DNA from: Bacteroidota bacterium
GTDB taxonomy: Bacteria > Bacteroidota > Bacteroidia > AKYH767-A > 2013-40CM-41-45
Direction: 5' to 3'
Assembly: GCA_003151745.1 (NCBI GenBank)
Contig: PLYJ01000220.1
Location: 42,709 to 86,629, forward strand
Length of the DNA: 43,921 bases
The notes below the pieces were generated by a model. That model saw nothing but the letters and a program-made list of their open reading frames with translations. It did not search any database and was not told the origin of the DNA. Shown here in pieces: positions 1 to 8,127 of this stretch. The number at the start of each line of letters is the position of its first letter. Positions within the stretch are counted from its first letter, which is position 1. Made by a program: the position numbers and the translations under genes.

Positions 1-23
1 CTTTTTTTATTGTTAACCTTCTT

Positions 24-54
24 TAATCCCCCCTGCCCCCTTTGAAAGGGGGAG
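24..54. repeat. G/C-rich dispersed palindrome, copy A
   Basis: An imperfect palindrome with the core CCCCCTTTGAAAGGGGG, preceded by AATCCCCCCTG. Two further copies are at 33278-33309 and 35304-35338. This copy lies just after the asd stop codon, in non-coding DNA, and could add to transcript termination. The other two copies are inside reading frames. Confidence 0.8.
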
Positions 55-88
55 TTATTCTAACTACCACTTTCGTACTCGATAAAAT

Positions 89-1075
89 TTACACCAATTT
101 ATTTGCCATTAAATATTCGGCAATCTGTACTGCGTTTGTAGCAGCACCTTTGCGAAGATTATCAGCAACGATCCACATGTTTAATGTTTTATCCTGTGTT
201 TCATCTCTACGCAAGCGGCCTACCAATACTGCATCTTTATCATGCGCATCCATTGGCATTGGGTATTTTAAGTTTTTAATATCATCAACCAATGTCACTC
301 CCGGAGCATTTTCCAATAAACTACGTACCTCATTCATATCGTATTCGTTTTCAAACTCGACGTTCACACTTTCGCTGTGCCCGCCCATAACGGGGATACG
401 CACAGTTGTGGCCGTAACACGAATGGATGGATCCATAATTTTTTTGGTTTCCAGGATCATTTTCATTTCTTCCTTGGTATAACCGTTCTCCGTAAAAACA
501 TCAATTTGCGGGATCACGTTCAAGTCGATCGGATAATGATACGCCATTTCGCCTTTAATTCCTTTACGTTCATTCATCAATTGATTAACAGCTTTTACAC
601 CAGTTCCTGTAACAGATTGGTAAGTTGAAACAACAACACGTTTGATCTTATATTTTTTATGCAGCGGATTTAAAGCAACTACCATTTGTATTGTTGAGCA
701 GTTCGGATTTGCAATAATCTTATCGTCTTTGCTTAATTCATTCGCATTGATCTCCGGTACTACTAATTTTTTTGTAGGATCCATTCTCCATGCAGATGAG
801 TTATCGATAACCGTAATTCCGGCCGCAGCAAATTTCGGAGCCCACTCTTTAGAAGTATCGCCACCTGCTGAAAATAAAGCAACGGCCGGTTTCATATCAA
901 TAGCTGTTTGCATACCAACCACTTTATATTTCTTCCCTTTATATGAAACTTCTTTGCCAACCGATTTTTCGGATGCTACCGGAACCAATTCTGTTATCGG
1001 AAAATTACGTTCCTCTAATACTTGAATCATTTTTGTGCCGACTAAACCTGTGGCACCAACTACTGCTACTTTCAT
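89..1075 (-). CDS. asd: aspartate-semialdehyde dehydrogenase
   Basis: Makes L-aspartate 4-semialdehyde from aspartyl phosphate with NADPH, the branch point to lysine/diaminopimelate, threonine and methionine; cytosolic. The 328-residue protein starts with the nucleotide-binding loop GATGLVG (residues 7-13). It carries the catalytic cysteine in NPNCST (C126) and the active-site histidine in MGGHSES (H233). Length is normal for the family (about 330-340). The ATG at 1075 gives the typical N-terminus MKVAVVGATG. The gene stands alone on the minus strand, and the upstream 300 nt look like a regulated leader (see 1076-1409). That leader would tie expression to lysine or threonine supply. Identification is secure; the regulation is inferred. 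Confidence 0.97.
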   Translation of the reverse strand: MKVAVVGATGLVGTKMIQVLEERNFPITELVPVASEKSVGKEVSYKGKKYKVVGMQTAIDMKPAVALFSAGGDTSKEWAPKFAAAGITVIDNSSAWRMDPTKKLVVPEINANELSKDDKIIANPNCSTIQMVVALNPLHKKYKIKRVVVSTYQSVTGTGVKAVNQLMNERKGIKGEMAYHYPIDLNVIPQIDVFTENGYTKEEMKMILETKKIMDPSIRVTATTVRIPVMGGHSESVNVEFENEYDMNEVRSLLENAPGVTLVDDIKNLKYPMPMDAHDKDAVLVGRLRRDETQDKTLNMWIVADNLRKGAATNAVQIAEYLMANKLV

Positions 1076-1118
1076 GTTTTTGTTTTTAATTGTTTGAATT
1101 TTGTTTGCCTTTTAGCCC

Positions 1119-1208
1119 TCATCCCAACCCTCTCTTTACCTCATCCGCCCTTCGGGTATCTTCTCCATTTGAAGAGGGGAAACGGAATCAATTTCTTTGA
1201 GAGGGGGT
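1119..1208. repeat. degenerate G/C-rich repeat in asd leader
   Basis: A stretch much richer in G/C than its surroundings, with a CCCTC-rich left part, an inner CCGCCCTTCGGG hairpin and a GAGAGGGGG right part, so it can fold on itself. It looks like a decayed dispersed element of the kind often found between Bacteroidota genes. It lies between the leader terminator and the asd start codon. No second copy was seen in this window. Confidence 0.45.
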
Positions 1209-1210
1209 AA

Positions 1211-1246
1211 ACAAAAAGCCTTTCCAGATTTGGAAAGGCTTTTTGT
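1211..1246. terminator. intrinsic terminator in asd leader (symmetrical)
   Basis: A perfect 16-bp stem (1211-1226 with 1231-1246) around a 4-nt loop; arms contain AAAAAGCCTTTCCA and its complement. On the minus strand the stem ends in GGCTTTTTGTTT, a usable U tract. It lies between two divergent genes, where no ordinary gene end needs a terminator. On the minus strand it falls between the probable asd promoter (about 1377-1409) and the asd start (1075). It is therefore best read as the terminator of a leader transcript. Confidence 0.85.
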
Positions 1247-1270
1247 TGTTATAAATTTATTTACAAAACA

Positions 1271-1336
1271 CTAATTCACCTTTCCGTTGCCGAAATGCTT
1301 CTTAGTTTGCTTTTTAATATTTAAATAGTGTACCAT
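1271..1336 (-). CDS. candidate Lys-rich leader peptide of asd (21 aa)
   Basis: A small minus-strand ORF with ATG at 1336 and TAG at 1271, 34 nt downstream of the predicted transcription start and 24 nt before the leader terminator. Codons 8-13 read KKQTKK, and five of 21 residues are lysine. Codons 18-20 contain GGAAAGG, complementary to CCTTTCC in the first arm of the terminator. This arrangement is that of an attenuator leader peptide: a stall at the Lys codons would free GGAAAGG to block the terminator, while a ribosome at the stop codon would cover it. No homologue was recognised. It could instead be a stand-alone small protein or a chance ORF. Confidence 0.5.
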   Translation of the reverse strand: MVHYLNIKKQTKKHFGNGKVN

Positions 1337-1376
1337 TAAATTATATACGATTAAAGTCTTTCTGATTTTTCGTTTG

Positions 1377-1409
1377 CAAACGTAAGTTATTTTTTTGAAA
1401 CTGAACAAA
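1377..1409 (-). promoter_or_regulatory. promoter for the asd leader
   Basis: On the minus strand TTTG (1409-1406) is followed after 21 nt by TACGTTTG (1384-1377). This matches the Bacteroidota sigma consensus TTTG-N19-21-TAnnTTTG. The -7 box overlaps a perfect 12-bp palindrome CGTTTGCAAACG (1371-1382), a possible operator. Transcription would start near 1370, giving a leader of about 295 nt. Confidence 0.6.
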
Positions 1410-1492
1410 ATTTTAAAACATTTTTTTAAACGACATGGAACATAATTCAATAGGCATTAATGTTACTTTTACAGCCGAATTCAAAAATCTTT

Positions 1493-4105
1493 ATGCGCTC
1501 CATTTTTTTATTTCTATTATTCATCTCGTCATTCCTTACTGCACAAGTGCATGATGATTTTAGCGATTCTGATTTTACCAACAATCCAACTTGGATTGGT
1601 GATACTGCCGATTTTATAGTAATTAACGGGTTATTACGTTCCAACTCGAACACTTCGTCTTATGGGTTTTATTTGAGTACCTCCTCCACAACTGCAACAG
1701 ATGCACAATGGGAGTTTTATGTGAATCTGAAATTGCAAACTTCATCAGCCAATTACACTGATATTTATTTAATTTCTGATGAGGCCAATTTAAAAAGTAC
1801 AACTAACAGCGGCTATTTTGTACGAATAGGAAATACCACCGATGAAATAAGTTTATACAAACGGACAAGCGGCATTAATGTTGAAATTATTGATGGTTTA
1901 GATGCAGAAGTAAATTCTTCCAACAATACGATACAAGTAAAAGTTACCCGTGATACGGCTAATTTATGGACATTGCAAAGTAATTTAAAGGGCAATGGCT
2001 TTAGTTATGAAACTGAAGGAGTTATTACCGATGCTTCAATAACGACATGCAGCTATTTTGGGGTTTTTGTTCAGCAGTCGACACCCACTTTTCATTTAAA
2101 TCATTTTTATGATAATTTTTATATTGGACCTATTCTTATTGATATTACGCCCCCTTCCATCGTATCATCAACAATTATTTCAAATACGCAGGTAGATGTA
2201 TTATTTGATGAATTTATAGATTTAACAAGTTCAGAAATAACGAGCAATTATAGTGCTGATAATGGTTTAGGGAATCCAATTGCAGTAATTCGTGATGTTA
2301 GTAATTTCAATTTGGTTCATCTCACTTTTTCAACTGCTTTTACCAATGGGCTTTCCAATACACTTACAGTTGCTAATGTTCAGGATTTAAATCAAAACAT
2401 CGGAATAACCTCAACAACAATATTTTCTTTCGTTATCCCTGAATCATCTGAATTTAAAGACGTTGTCATCAATGAAATTTTTGCAGACCCTTCTCCTCAG
2501 ATCGGATTACCTGCTGCTGAGTTCCTTGAAATATATAATAAAAGCGAACAAGCATTTGATCTAAAGGGGTGGAAATTAACTGATGGCCCATCAATAGCTA
2601 CATTAAGCAGCTATACACTTTCTCCGGGTATGTATTTAATTATTTGTCCGAAAGCAGATACCGCAGCATACGGCTTATTTGGCAATGTTATGGGGGTAAG
2701 CAGTTTCCCGGTACTCAACAATGCAGGTGATCATATTTATTTGAAAAATAATGCGCTTATAATTATTGATTCGGTAAATTATTCAGATACCTGGTATCGG
2801 GATGCAACAAAAAAAGGAGGAGGCTGGTCCTTAGAATTAATTAATCCGAATATTAGAACAAATTGTCCGATGGCAAATTATTGGATGGCTTCTACCAATG
2901 CTCTTGGAGGTACGCCAGGGACAATCAATTCAACTTATACGAATGTTGCAGATAACGAAGCCCCGCAATTGTTAAGTGCAAGCACAATTTCTAAAGATAC
3001 ACTATTGTTAAATTTTAATGAATCGTTAGATGCTTCTACCTTATTGAACACAGCTATTTACAGCATCGATAAAGGAATTGGAATTCCCATTGAAGTAAAA
3101 GCGATAGCTCCTGATTTTAAAAACGTGCAATTAATAGTGGGAACAGCATTGCAAGCAGGAATTATTTACACCATCAGCTTAACGAATGCCATTACAGATT
3201 GTGCCGGAATTCCAATTGGACCTTATAATACAGCGAGTTTTGTAATTCCTGAATCTGCAATGCCGAACGACATTGTGATCAATGAGATTTTGTTTGATCC
3301 CAAAACTGATGGCATTGATTTTGTAGAAATTTACAATCGTTCAAATAAAATAATTGATTTAAAAACAATTACATTATCTCAATATGATACCATTAACAAT
3401 ACACTTACGAGCATTGAAAAAATCACCACCGAAAGTTATTTGATACATCCGGGAGAATACATCCTGTTAAGTGAAAATAGCGCTATCGTGAAAAACCAAT
3501 ACCATACAACGAATCCGAGTGGCTTTATAAATATGAGCAATCTTCCTGCAATGAATATTGCAAGCGGAACAGTCTGTTTAGCAAACTCCACCGACATTAT
3601 CGATCTGTTCCAATATTATGAAAACATGCATTTTCCATTGCTGAATGTTACCAAAGGAGTTTCTTTGGAGCGCATTGATTTTAATCGTCCAACACAAGAT
3701 AAAACCAATTGGCATTCAGCAGCTGAAGCCGTTGGCTTTGCAACACCTGCCTATCAAAACTCTCAATACAGTAAAGCGGGAGAAACAGATAATGCAATAG
3801 AAATAGCACCAGATATTTTTTCTCCGGATGAAGATGGAATGAACGACATTTTTAATGTACACTATCATTTTGACACTCCCGGGCTCATAGCAAATATCAC
3901 CATTTACGATAGCAAAGGTCGCTCCGTAAAACAACTTGTCCGCAATGAATTATTAGGTGTAACCGGAACCTTCAGTTGGGACGGGATTGATGAAAATCGC
4001 GAAAAAGCAAAAATAGGAATCTATGTTGTTTTTGTGGAAGTATTTGATTTAACAGGTAAGACGAGGCATTATAAAAAAACGTGTGTACTTGCCAGTAAGA
4101 TTTAA
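1493..4105 (+). CDS. secreted lamin-tail-domain protein with gliding-type C-terminus
   Basis: A large exported surface protein of about 870 residues. The ATG at 1493 gives a clean signal peptide (MRSIFLFLLFISSFLTAQ); an upstream in-frame ATG at 1460 would put a polar stretch in front of it and is less likely. An N-terminal region with alternating hydrophobic residues is followed by Ig-like segments that start near STIISNTQVDVLFDE and SASTISKDTLLLNFNE. Two lamin-tail domains are recognisable by VINEIFADPSP and VINEILFDPKTD, each followed by an EIYN motif. The C-terminus (DIFSPDEDGMNDIF, then FSWDGIDENR) is the FlgD/CHU_C-like fold used for type IX secretion and anchoring. No enzyme motif is visible; an adhesive or structural role is inferred. 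Confidence 0.85.
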   Translation: MRSIFLFLLFISSFLTAQVHDDFSDSDFTNNPTWIGDTADFIVINGLLRSNSNTSSYGFYLSTSSTTATDAQWEFYVNLKLQTSSANYTDIYLISDEANLKSTTNSGYFVRIGNTTDEISLYKRTSGINVEIIDGLDAEVNSSNNTIQVKVTRDTANLWTLQSNLKGNGFSYETEGVITDASITTCSYFGVFVQQSTPTFHLNHFYDNFYIGPILIDITPPSIVSSTIISNTQVDVLFDEFIDLTSSEITSNYSADNGLGNPIAVIRDVSNFNLVHLTFSTAFTNGLSNTLTVANVQDLNQNIGITSTTIFSFVIPESSEFKDVVINEIFADPSPQIGLPAAEFLEIYNKSEQAFDLKGWKLTDGPSIATLSSYTLSPGMYLIICPKADTAAYGLFGNVMGVSSFPVLNNAGDHIYLKNNALIIIDSVNYSDTWYRDATKKGGGWSLELINPNIRTNCPMANYWMASTNALGGTPGTINSTYTNVADNEAPQLLSASTISKDTLLLNFNESLDASTLLNTAIYSIDKGIGIPIEVKAIAPDFKNVQLIVGTALQAGIIYTISLTNAITDCAGIPIGPYNTASFVIPESAMPNDIVINEILFDPKTDGIDFVEIYNRSNKIIDLKTITLSQYDTINNTLTSIEKITTESYLIHPGEYILLSENSAIVKNQYHTTNPSGFINMSNLPAMNIASGTVCLANSTDIIDLFQYYENMHFPLLNVTKGVSLERIDFNRPTQDKTNWHSAAEAVGFATPAYQNSQYSKAGETDNAIEIAPDIFSPDEDGMNDIFNVHYHFDTPGLIANITIYDSKGRSVKQLVRNELLGVTGTFSWDGIDENREKAKIGIYVVFVEVFDLTGKTRHYKKTCVLASKI

Positions 4106-4113
4106 ACGCAAAA

Positions 4114-4234
4114 AAACACGGAGACACGGAGAACACAGAGACTCTTTAACTGCTACTCAAAAACACATAAATAAATTTCATATTTCTTTTTGGATTACAC
4201 TCCGTGAAACTCTGTGTTCTCCGTGTCTCTGTGT
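4114..4234. repeat. inverted repeat, 'ACGGAGACACGGAG' family, copy 1
   Basis: Two 25-nt arms (4114-4138 and 4210-4234) match at 24 of 25 positions, around a 71-nt AT-rich loop. A related element is at 38614-38774, and both end in GTAATAATTA. It directly follows the stop codon of the lamin-tail gene, so it may act as a transcript end. No ORF or transposase is associated with it. Confidence 0.8.
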
Positions 4235-4287
4235 AATAATTAATATTTAACCGTGCCTCAGAACTATTTCTAATTTTTTTTTAATAA

Positions 4288-4321
4288 TTGATACCAATCC
4301 AACTTTAACCGCTTATTTTTG
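4288..4321 (+). promoter_or_regulatory. promoter of the histidine kinase gene
   Basis: TTG at 4288-4290 is followed 23 nt later by TATTTTTG (4314-4321), matching the Bacteroidota -7 consensus TAnnTTTG. The start codon at 4343 would lie about 15 nt downstream of the transcription start. Confidence 0.55.
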
Positions 4322-4342
4322 TAATTTGGATTTCAATTTCAA

Positions 4343-5956
4343 ATGAATAAGAGTAACGTAAAAATAATAATCATCATTGCAAGTCTAGCATTATCAGGCT
4401 TAATAGCCATACAAATGTATTGGATAAACAACGCTGTAACATTGGCAGAACAGCGGTTTGATCAGAACGTAAACGAGGCATTGAACAAAGTTATTTTTAA
4501 AGTAGAAAAACAAATAACTGCTGCCAGAATAACCAAGAAATTCAACTTTCGTACACAGGGAATCCGAATATTATCCCAACATGACTCATTGACCGGAGGA
4601 GGCAAGTTAATCAATGATTCATCAGCCTTCAAAAATAATTTTTCCTTAAAAAAAAATAAAGTAAATGTAAAAATTTACGAACAATACTCCTTAGATTCCA
4701 ATGGTGTAATCGTTAAAAAAGCACGTCATAAAAATTATTCCGGCGATAGCGCATCATCAGAAATAGATATGCGAACAGAAATGGATGTCCCTGCTTATAT
4801 ACAACGGTTTAATTCGAACGAATTAAAAAATAAATCATTTTCGAAAAATGAAAATATGGTGAACGATATTTTTGATGAGCTGGTGAGTATCAATATTTAC
4901 AATGATTATAATCCTAAAATTGATACTTTGCTTTTGGATTCTATCTTGCGCGCTGAATTATTAGAAAAAGGTATTTCCACTAATTACATTTTTGGTGTCA
5001 CCGCTTCGAAAAATGTCCCAGCCGACACAAGCCGGCTATCGAGCAAAGAAGTTCTATTGTATGCATCAAAATACAAAGTAAACCTGTCGCCAGACAATAT
5101 TTTTATTAAGCCGCAATATTTATCGGTTTATTTTCCAGGTCAGCAAAAATATTTATTACGTTCTTTGTTTTTTATGCTTTCGGTATCAGGAGCATTTTTG
5201 ATCGTAATTATCTTTTCATTTGTTTATACCGTTTCAACCATTTTTAAACAAAAAAAATTATCTGAAATAAAAAATGATTTTATCAGTAACATGACACATG
5301 AATTTAAAACCCCTATCTCTACAATATCATTGGCCTGTGAAATGTTGACTGATAAAACTATCGAAAAATCGCCGGAACGCGCACACAACTACGTGAAAAT
5401 GATCAACGATGAAAATAAACGTTTGAGTTTATTAGTGGAAAACATTTTACAAACAGCTATACTTGATAAAGGAGAATTTAAATTAAAAATGCAAAATATC
5501 GATATTCATACATTGATCGAGCAAACAATAGATAATATTAAATTACAGGTGGAAAATAAAGAAGGGGAAATTACAACTCAACTGAATGCAATAACACCAA
5601 TAATTAACGCTGACAGGGTTCACATAACCAATGTTATTTTCAACTTGATTGATAACGCATTAAAATACTCGAATGAAAAACCAAAAATCATTATAAGTAC
5701 CCGAAATGATGAAGCGGGCATATTTATTGCTGTCAAGGATAACGGAATTGGAATAAGTAAAGAAAATCAAAAACAAATTTTCGATACGATGTTTCGGGTT
5801 CATACCGGAAATGTTCATAATGTGAAAGGTTTTGGATTGGGATTAAGTTATGTAAAGGCTGTGGTTGAAAAGCATGGTGGCTTAATTAGTGTTTATAGTG
5901 CTTTGGATCAAGGCAGTACTTTTACAGTATATTTACCATTTAATGCGGCAAATTAA
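4343..5956 (+). CDS. membrane sensor histidine kinase
   Basis: Inner-membrane sensor kinase that autophosphorylates and passes the phosphate to the regulator encoded next. A first membrane segment is at residues 8-28 and a second near 270-297. Between them is a periplasmic domain of about 240 residues with no recognised fold. The HisKA box MTHEFKTP holds the phospho-acceptor H319. The ATPase domain shows the N box NLIDNALKYS (about 434-443), the G1 box DNGIGI (about 466) and the G2 box GFGLGLSYVK. No HAMP domain is apparent between the second membrane segment and HisKA. The regulator gene starts 21 nt downstream. The pair resembles RprX/RprY-type systems of Bacteroidota. The signal is unknown. 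Confidence 0.95.
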   Translation: MNKSNVKIIIIIASLALSGLIAIQMYWINNAVTLAEQRFDQNVNEALNKVIFKVEKQITAARITKKFNFRTQGIRILSQHDSLTGGGKLINDSSAFKNNFSLKKNKVNVKIYEQYSLDSNGVIVKKARHKNYSGDSASSEIDMRTEMDVPAYIQRFNSNELKNKSFSKNENMVNDIFDELVSINIYNDYNPKIDTLLLDSILRAELLEKGISTNYIFGVTASKNVPADTSRLSSKEVLLYASKYKVNLSPDNIFIKPQYLSVYFPGQQKYLLRSLFFMLSVSGAFLIVIIFSFVYTVSTIFKQKKLSEIKNDFISNMTHEFKTPISTISLACEMLTDKTIEKSPERAHNYVKMINDENKRLSLLVENILQTAILDKGEFKLKMQNIDIHTLIEQTIDNIKLQVENKEGEITTQLNAITPIINADRVHITNVIFNLIDNALKYSNEKPKIIISTRNDEAGIFIAVKDNGIGISKENQKQIFDTMFRVHTGNVHNVKGFGLGLSYVKAVVEKHGGLISVYSALDQGSTFTVYLPFNAAN

Positions 5957-5977
5957 TTTATTAAACATTTACAAAAA

Positions 5978-6673
5978 ATGGAAAAAATAAAAGTTTTATT
6001 AGTTGAAGACGACCCTAACTTAGGGATCCTATTAAAAGAATACCTTGAAGCAAAAGGATATTCAACTGTTTTAGCAATGAATGGAAAAGAAGGTTACGAT
6101 GTTTTTTCAAAAGACAAATTCAACATTTGTATTTTGGACGTAATGATGCCTGTAAAAGACGGTTATACACTGGCAAAAGAAATTCGTGCTATTGATAATA
6201 AAATTCCAATCGTGTTTTTAACGGCAAAATCGATGAAAGAGGACGCTATTGAAGGTTTTACGGCAGGTGCCGACGATTATATTACCAAGCCGTTTAGCAT
6301 GGAAGAATTATTGATGCGCATCATTGCCATATTGCGTAGAACAGAAAATAAACCTTCAATGGATTCGGCTAAAACCGAATTTCGGATAGGCAAGTATAAA
6401 TTTAATTATCAACATCAAACGATTGAAATTAAAGGGGTACAACAAAAATTGACTACCAAAGAATCTGACCTGTTAAAATTACTTTGCTTAAATGCCAATG
6501 AGGTGTTGGATAGAAATTTCGCCCTTAAAAGTATATGGCACGACAACAACTATTTTAGCGGCAGAAGCATGGACGTTTACATTGCTAAGCTTCGTAAATA
6601 CCTGAAAGAAGATAGTTCGGTGGAATTGTTAAATGTTCATGGAAAAGGATTTAAATTGTTGATTGGAAAATGA
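5978..6673 (+). CDS. OmpR-type response regulator
   Basis: DNA-binding partner of the preceding kinase. The receiver domain (residues 1-115) has the acidic pocket ED-D at E10, D11, D12, the phosphorylation site D54 in ILDVMMP, the switch threonine in FLTAK (T82) and the conserved K104 in TKP. The C-terminal half is a winged helix of the OmpR/PhoB type, with LTTKESDLLKLL and the recognition-helix region RSMDVYIAKLRKYL. Length of 231 is normal. It is cotranscribed with the kinase. The cupin gene that follows has its own promoter-like sequence and may be a target, which is inference only. Confidence 0.96.
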   Translation: MEKIKVLLVEDDPNLGILLKEYLEAKGYSTVLAMNGKEGYDVFSKDKFNICILDVMMPVKDGYTLAKEIRAIDNKIPIVFLTAKSMKEDAIEGFTAGADDYITKPFSMEELLMRIIAILRRTENKPSMDSAKTEFRIGKYKFNYQHQTIEIKGVQQKLTTKESDLLKLLCLNANEVLDRNFALKSIWHDNNYFSGRSMDVYIAKLRKYLKEDSSVELLNVHGKGFKLLIGK

Positions 6674-6695
6674 ATCGCTTTGTTTTATATATTTG
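6663..6695 (+). promoter_or_regulatory. promoter of the cupin gene
   Basis: TTG (6663-6665), 22 nt spacing, then TATATTTG (6688-6695), a perfect -7 box, 19 nt before the cupin ATG. It suggests that the cupin and membrane-protein genes can be transcribed separately from the kinase-regulator pair. Confidence 0.5.
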
Positions 6696-6714
6696 ATATT
6701 ATAAAATAACAACA

Positions 6715-7104
6715 ATGAAAAAGATCTTCATTTTATTTCTATTTCCAACTTTAATAAACGCACAAACCAATCAATCATCAGACACAATAGCTGCTCCGGC
6801 TGTTTATGAAAATATTTATAGCCGAACAGTAGCTTCTGATTCATTGGTTAGCAGTTCAGTGATCTTTATAAAAAAAGAAGTAAAAAAGCATAAACATATT
6901 TCGCATAGTGAACATATTTATATTTTGGATGGTGAAGGTGAAATGCTTTTGGGCGACCGATCATTCAAAGTAAAAAAAGGAGATATTGTGTTTATCTTGA
7001 AAAACACAACTCATTCGCTAAAAGTAACATCTGCAACACCAATGAAAGTTTTATCTATTCAGGCTCCAATGTTTGATGGCAAGGATAGGCAGTTTGTGGA
7101 GTAA
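6715..7104 (+). CDS. secreted cupin-domain protein
   Basis: A 129-residue protein with a signal peptide (MKKIFILFLFPTLINAQ) and one small cupin barrel over roughly residues 40-125. The metal-binding motif HKHISHSEHIYIL is followed by GEMLLG and then GDIVFILKNTTHSL, the two conserved cupin motifs with several candidate His/Glu ligands. A metal-bound periplasmic protein is therefore likely; whether it is an enzyme or a sensor cannot be told. It lies 41 nt after the response regulator and 9 nt before the membrane-protein gene, so it is probably cotranscribed with the latter. Confidence 0.85.
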   Translation: MKKIFILFLFPTLINAQTNQSSDTIAAPAVYENIYSRTVASDSLVSSSVIFIKKEVKKHKHISHSEHIYILDGEGEMLLGDRSFKVKKGDIVFILKNTTHSLKVTSATPMKVLSIQAPMFDGKDRQFVE

Positions 7105-7113
7105 ATTATTATA

Positions 7114-8127
7114 ATGGAAATGAATACACCAACAAACTATGCTTCCAAACTCGGTTCCGGTGACAGGATCAATTATGTCAATATTGGATTAATGCTGATA
7201 AGTTTAGTGGCGGCTTATATCCTTCCTTTCGAATTATTTTTATTCTCCTACGCTATTTTAGGTCCTTTACATTATCTCACCGAAATATCCTGGCTGGACA
7301 AAAAAAATTACTTTCTTAAATCGAAAAAAGATATTTGGCTATTGGTATTATTGGTTGTATTTATCACTATTGGGATATTTGACAGTAAATCCAAGACCAA
7401 TTTTTTGACAGGGAGCTTTCTGTTTTCAGGATTTGTTTATGCACTTATTTTATTGTTTGTGGAAAAACTGGGCATCAAATTGATATTGGTATTTCTCACA
7501 TTTATTATATCTCTTATTTTTAATTTTAATAAGTATCCCGATTTACCATTCATGCTGTTTGCCATCTGGCTGCCTACCATAATTCATGTTTTCCTTTTTA
7601 CAGGAGCATTTATTTTATTTGGGGCATTAAAAAGCCGAAGCAAATCCGGAATCCTTTCATTGGGAGTATTTATAGCCTGTGCTTTTACCTTTTTTATATT
7701 TATGCCGGCAAATTTTGGAATATCTGTAACAGATTATGGAAAACAATCTTACTCTTTATTCAGAGTGCTGAACATTACTTTATATAAACTATTTGGCTTT
7801 GGTGATCTTCAAATTAATGATGCGGCTTTATATTTCGGACCAAAGGCAATTGCAGTGATGCGCTTCATTGCCTTTGCATATACTTACCATTATTTGAATT
7901 GGTTTTCGAAAACTACGGTAATCAAATGGAATGAAATATCAAAAAAAAGAATGACGGTAATAATTGTCTTGTGGATAGTGTCCGTTGCTTTATACCTATT
8001 TAGTTATAAAGTAGGATTCTATGCTTTATTCCTGTTGAGCATGTTGCATGTGTTTTTAGAGTTTCCTCTCAATCATCATACATTTATAGGAATAGGAAAA
8101 GAAATCAAATCAATGGTTAAGAAATAG
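7114..8127 (+). CDS. polytopic membrane protein with intramembrane His/Glu residues
   Basis: A 337-residue protein with about nine hydrophobic segments and no family recognised with certainty. Histidines sit at or in membrane segments: H53 with E57 (LHYLTE), H158 (IIHVF), H259 (TYHYL), H312 with E316 (LHVFLE), and H321/H322 just after. Two H-x3-E pairs plus further His residues suggest a buried two-metal site, as in integral-membrane oxygenases. Brp/Blh-type carotenoid cleavage enzymes are one possible distant relative, by topology only. The ATG at 7114 lies 9 nt after the cupin gene. Its 3' end overlaps the convergent next gene by 11 nt. Function unknown. Confidence 0.75.
   Translation: MEMNTPTNYASKLGSGDRINYVNIGLMLISLVAAYILPFELFLFSYAILGPLHYLTEISWLDKKNYFLKSKKDIWLLVLLVVFITIGIFDSKSKTNFLTGSFLFSGFVYALILLFVEKLGIKLILVFLTFIISLIFNFNKYPDLPFMLFAIWLPTIIHVFLFTGAFILFGALKSRSKSGILSLGVFIACAFTFFIFMPANFGISVTDYGKQSYSLFRVLNITLYKLFGFGDLQINDAALYFGPKAIAVMRFIAFAYTYHYLNWFSKTTVIKWNEISKKRMTVIIVLWIVSVALYLFSYKVGFYALFLLSMLHVFLEFPLNHHTFIGIGKEIKSMVKK

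Noticed and set aside
1076-1370. Lysine riboswitch upstream of asd
   Set aside because: The leader has no recognisable lysine-riboswitch core and is partly filled by a repeat. The peptide plus terminator layout explains it better.
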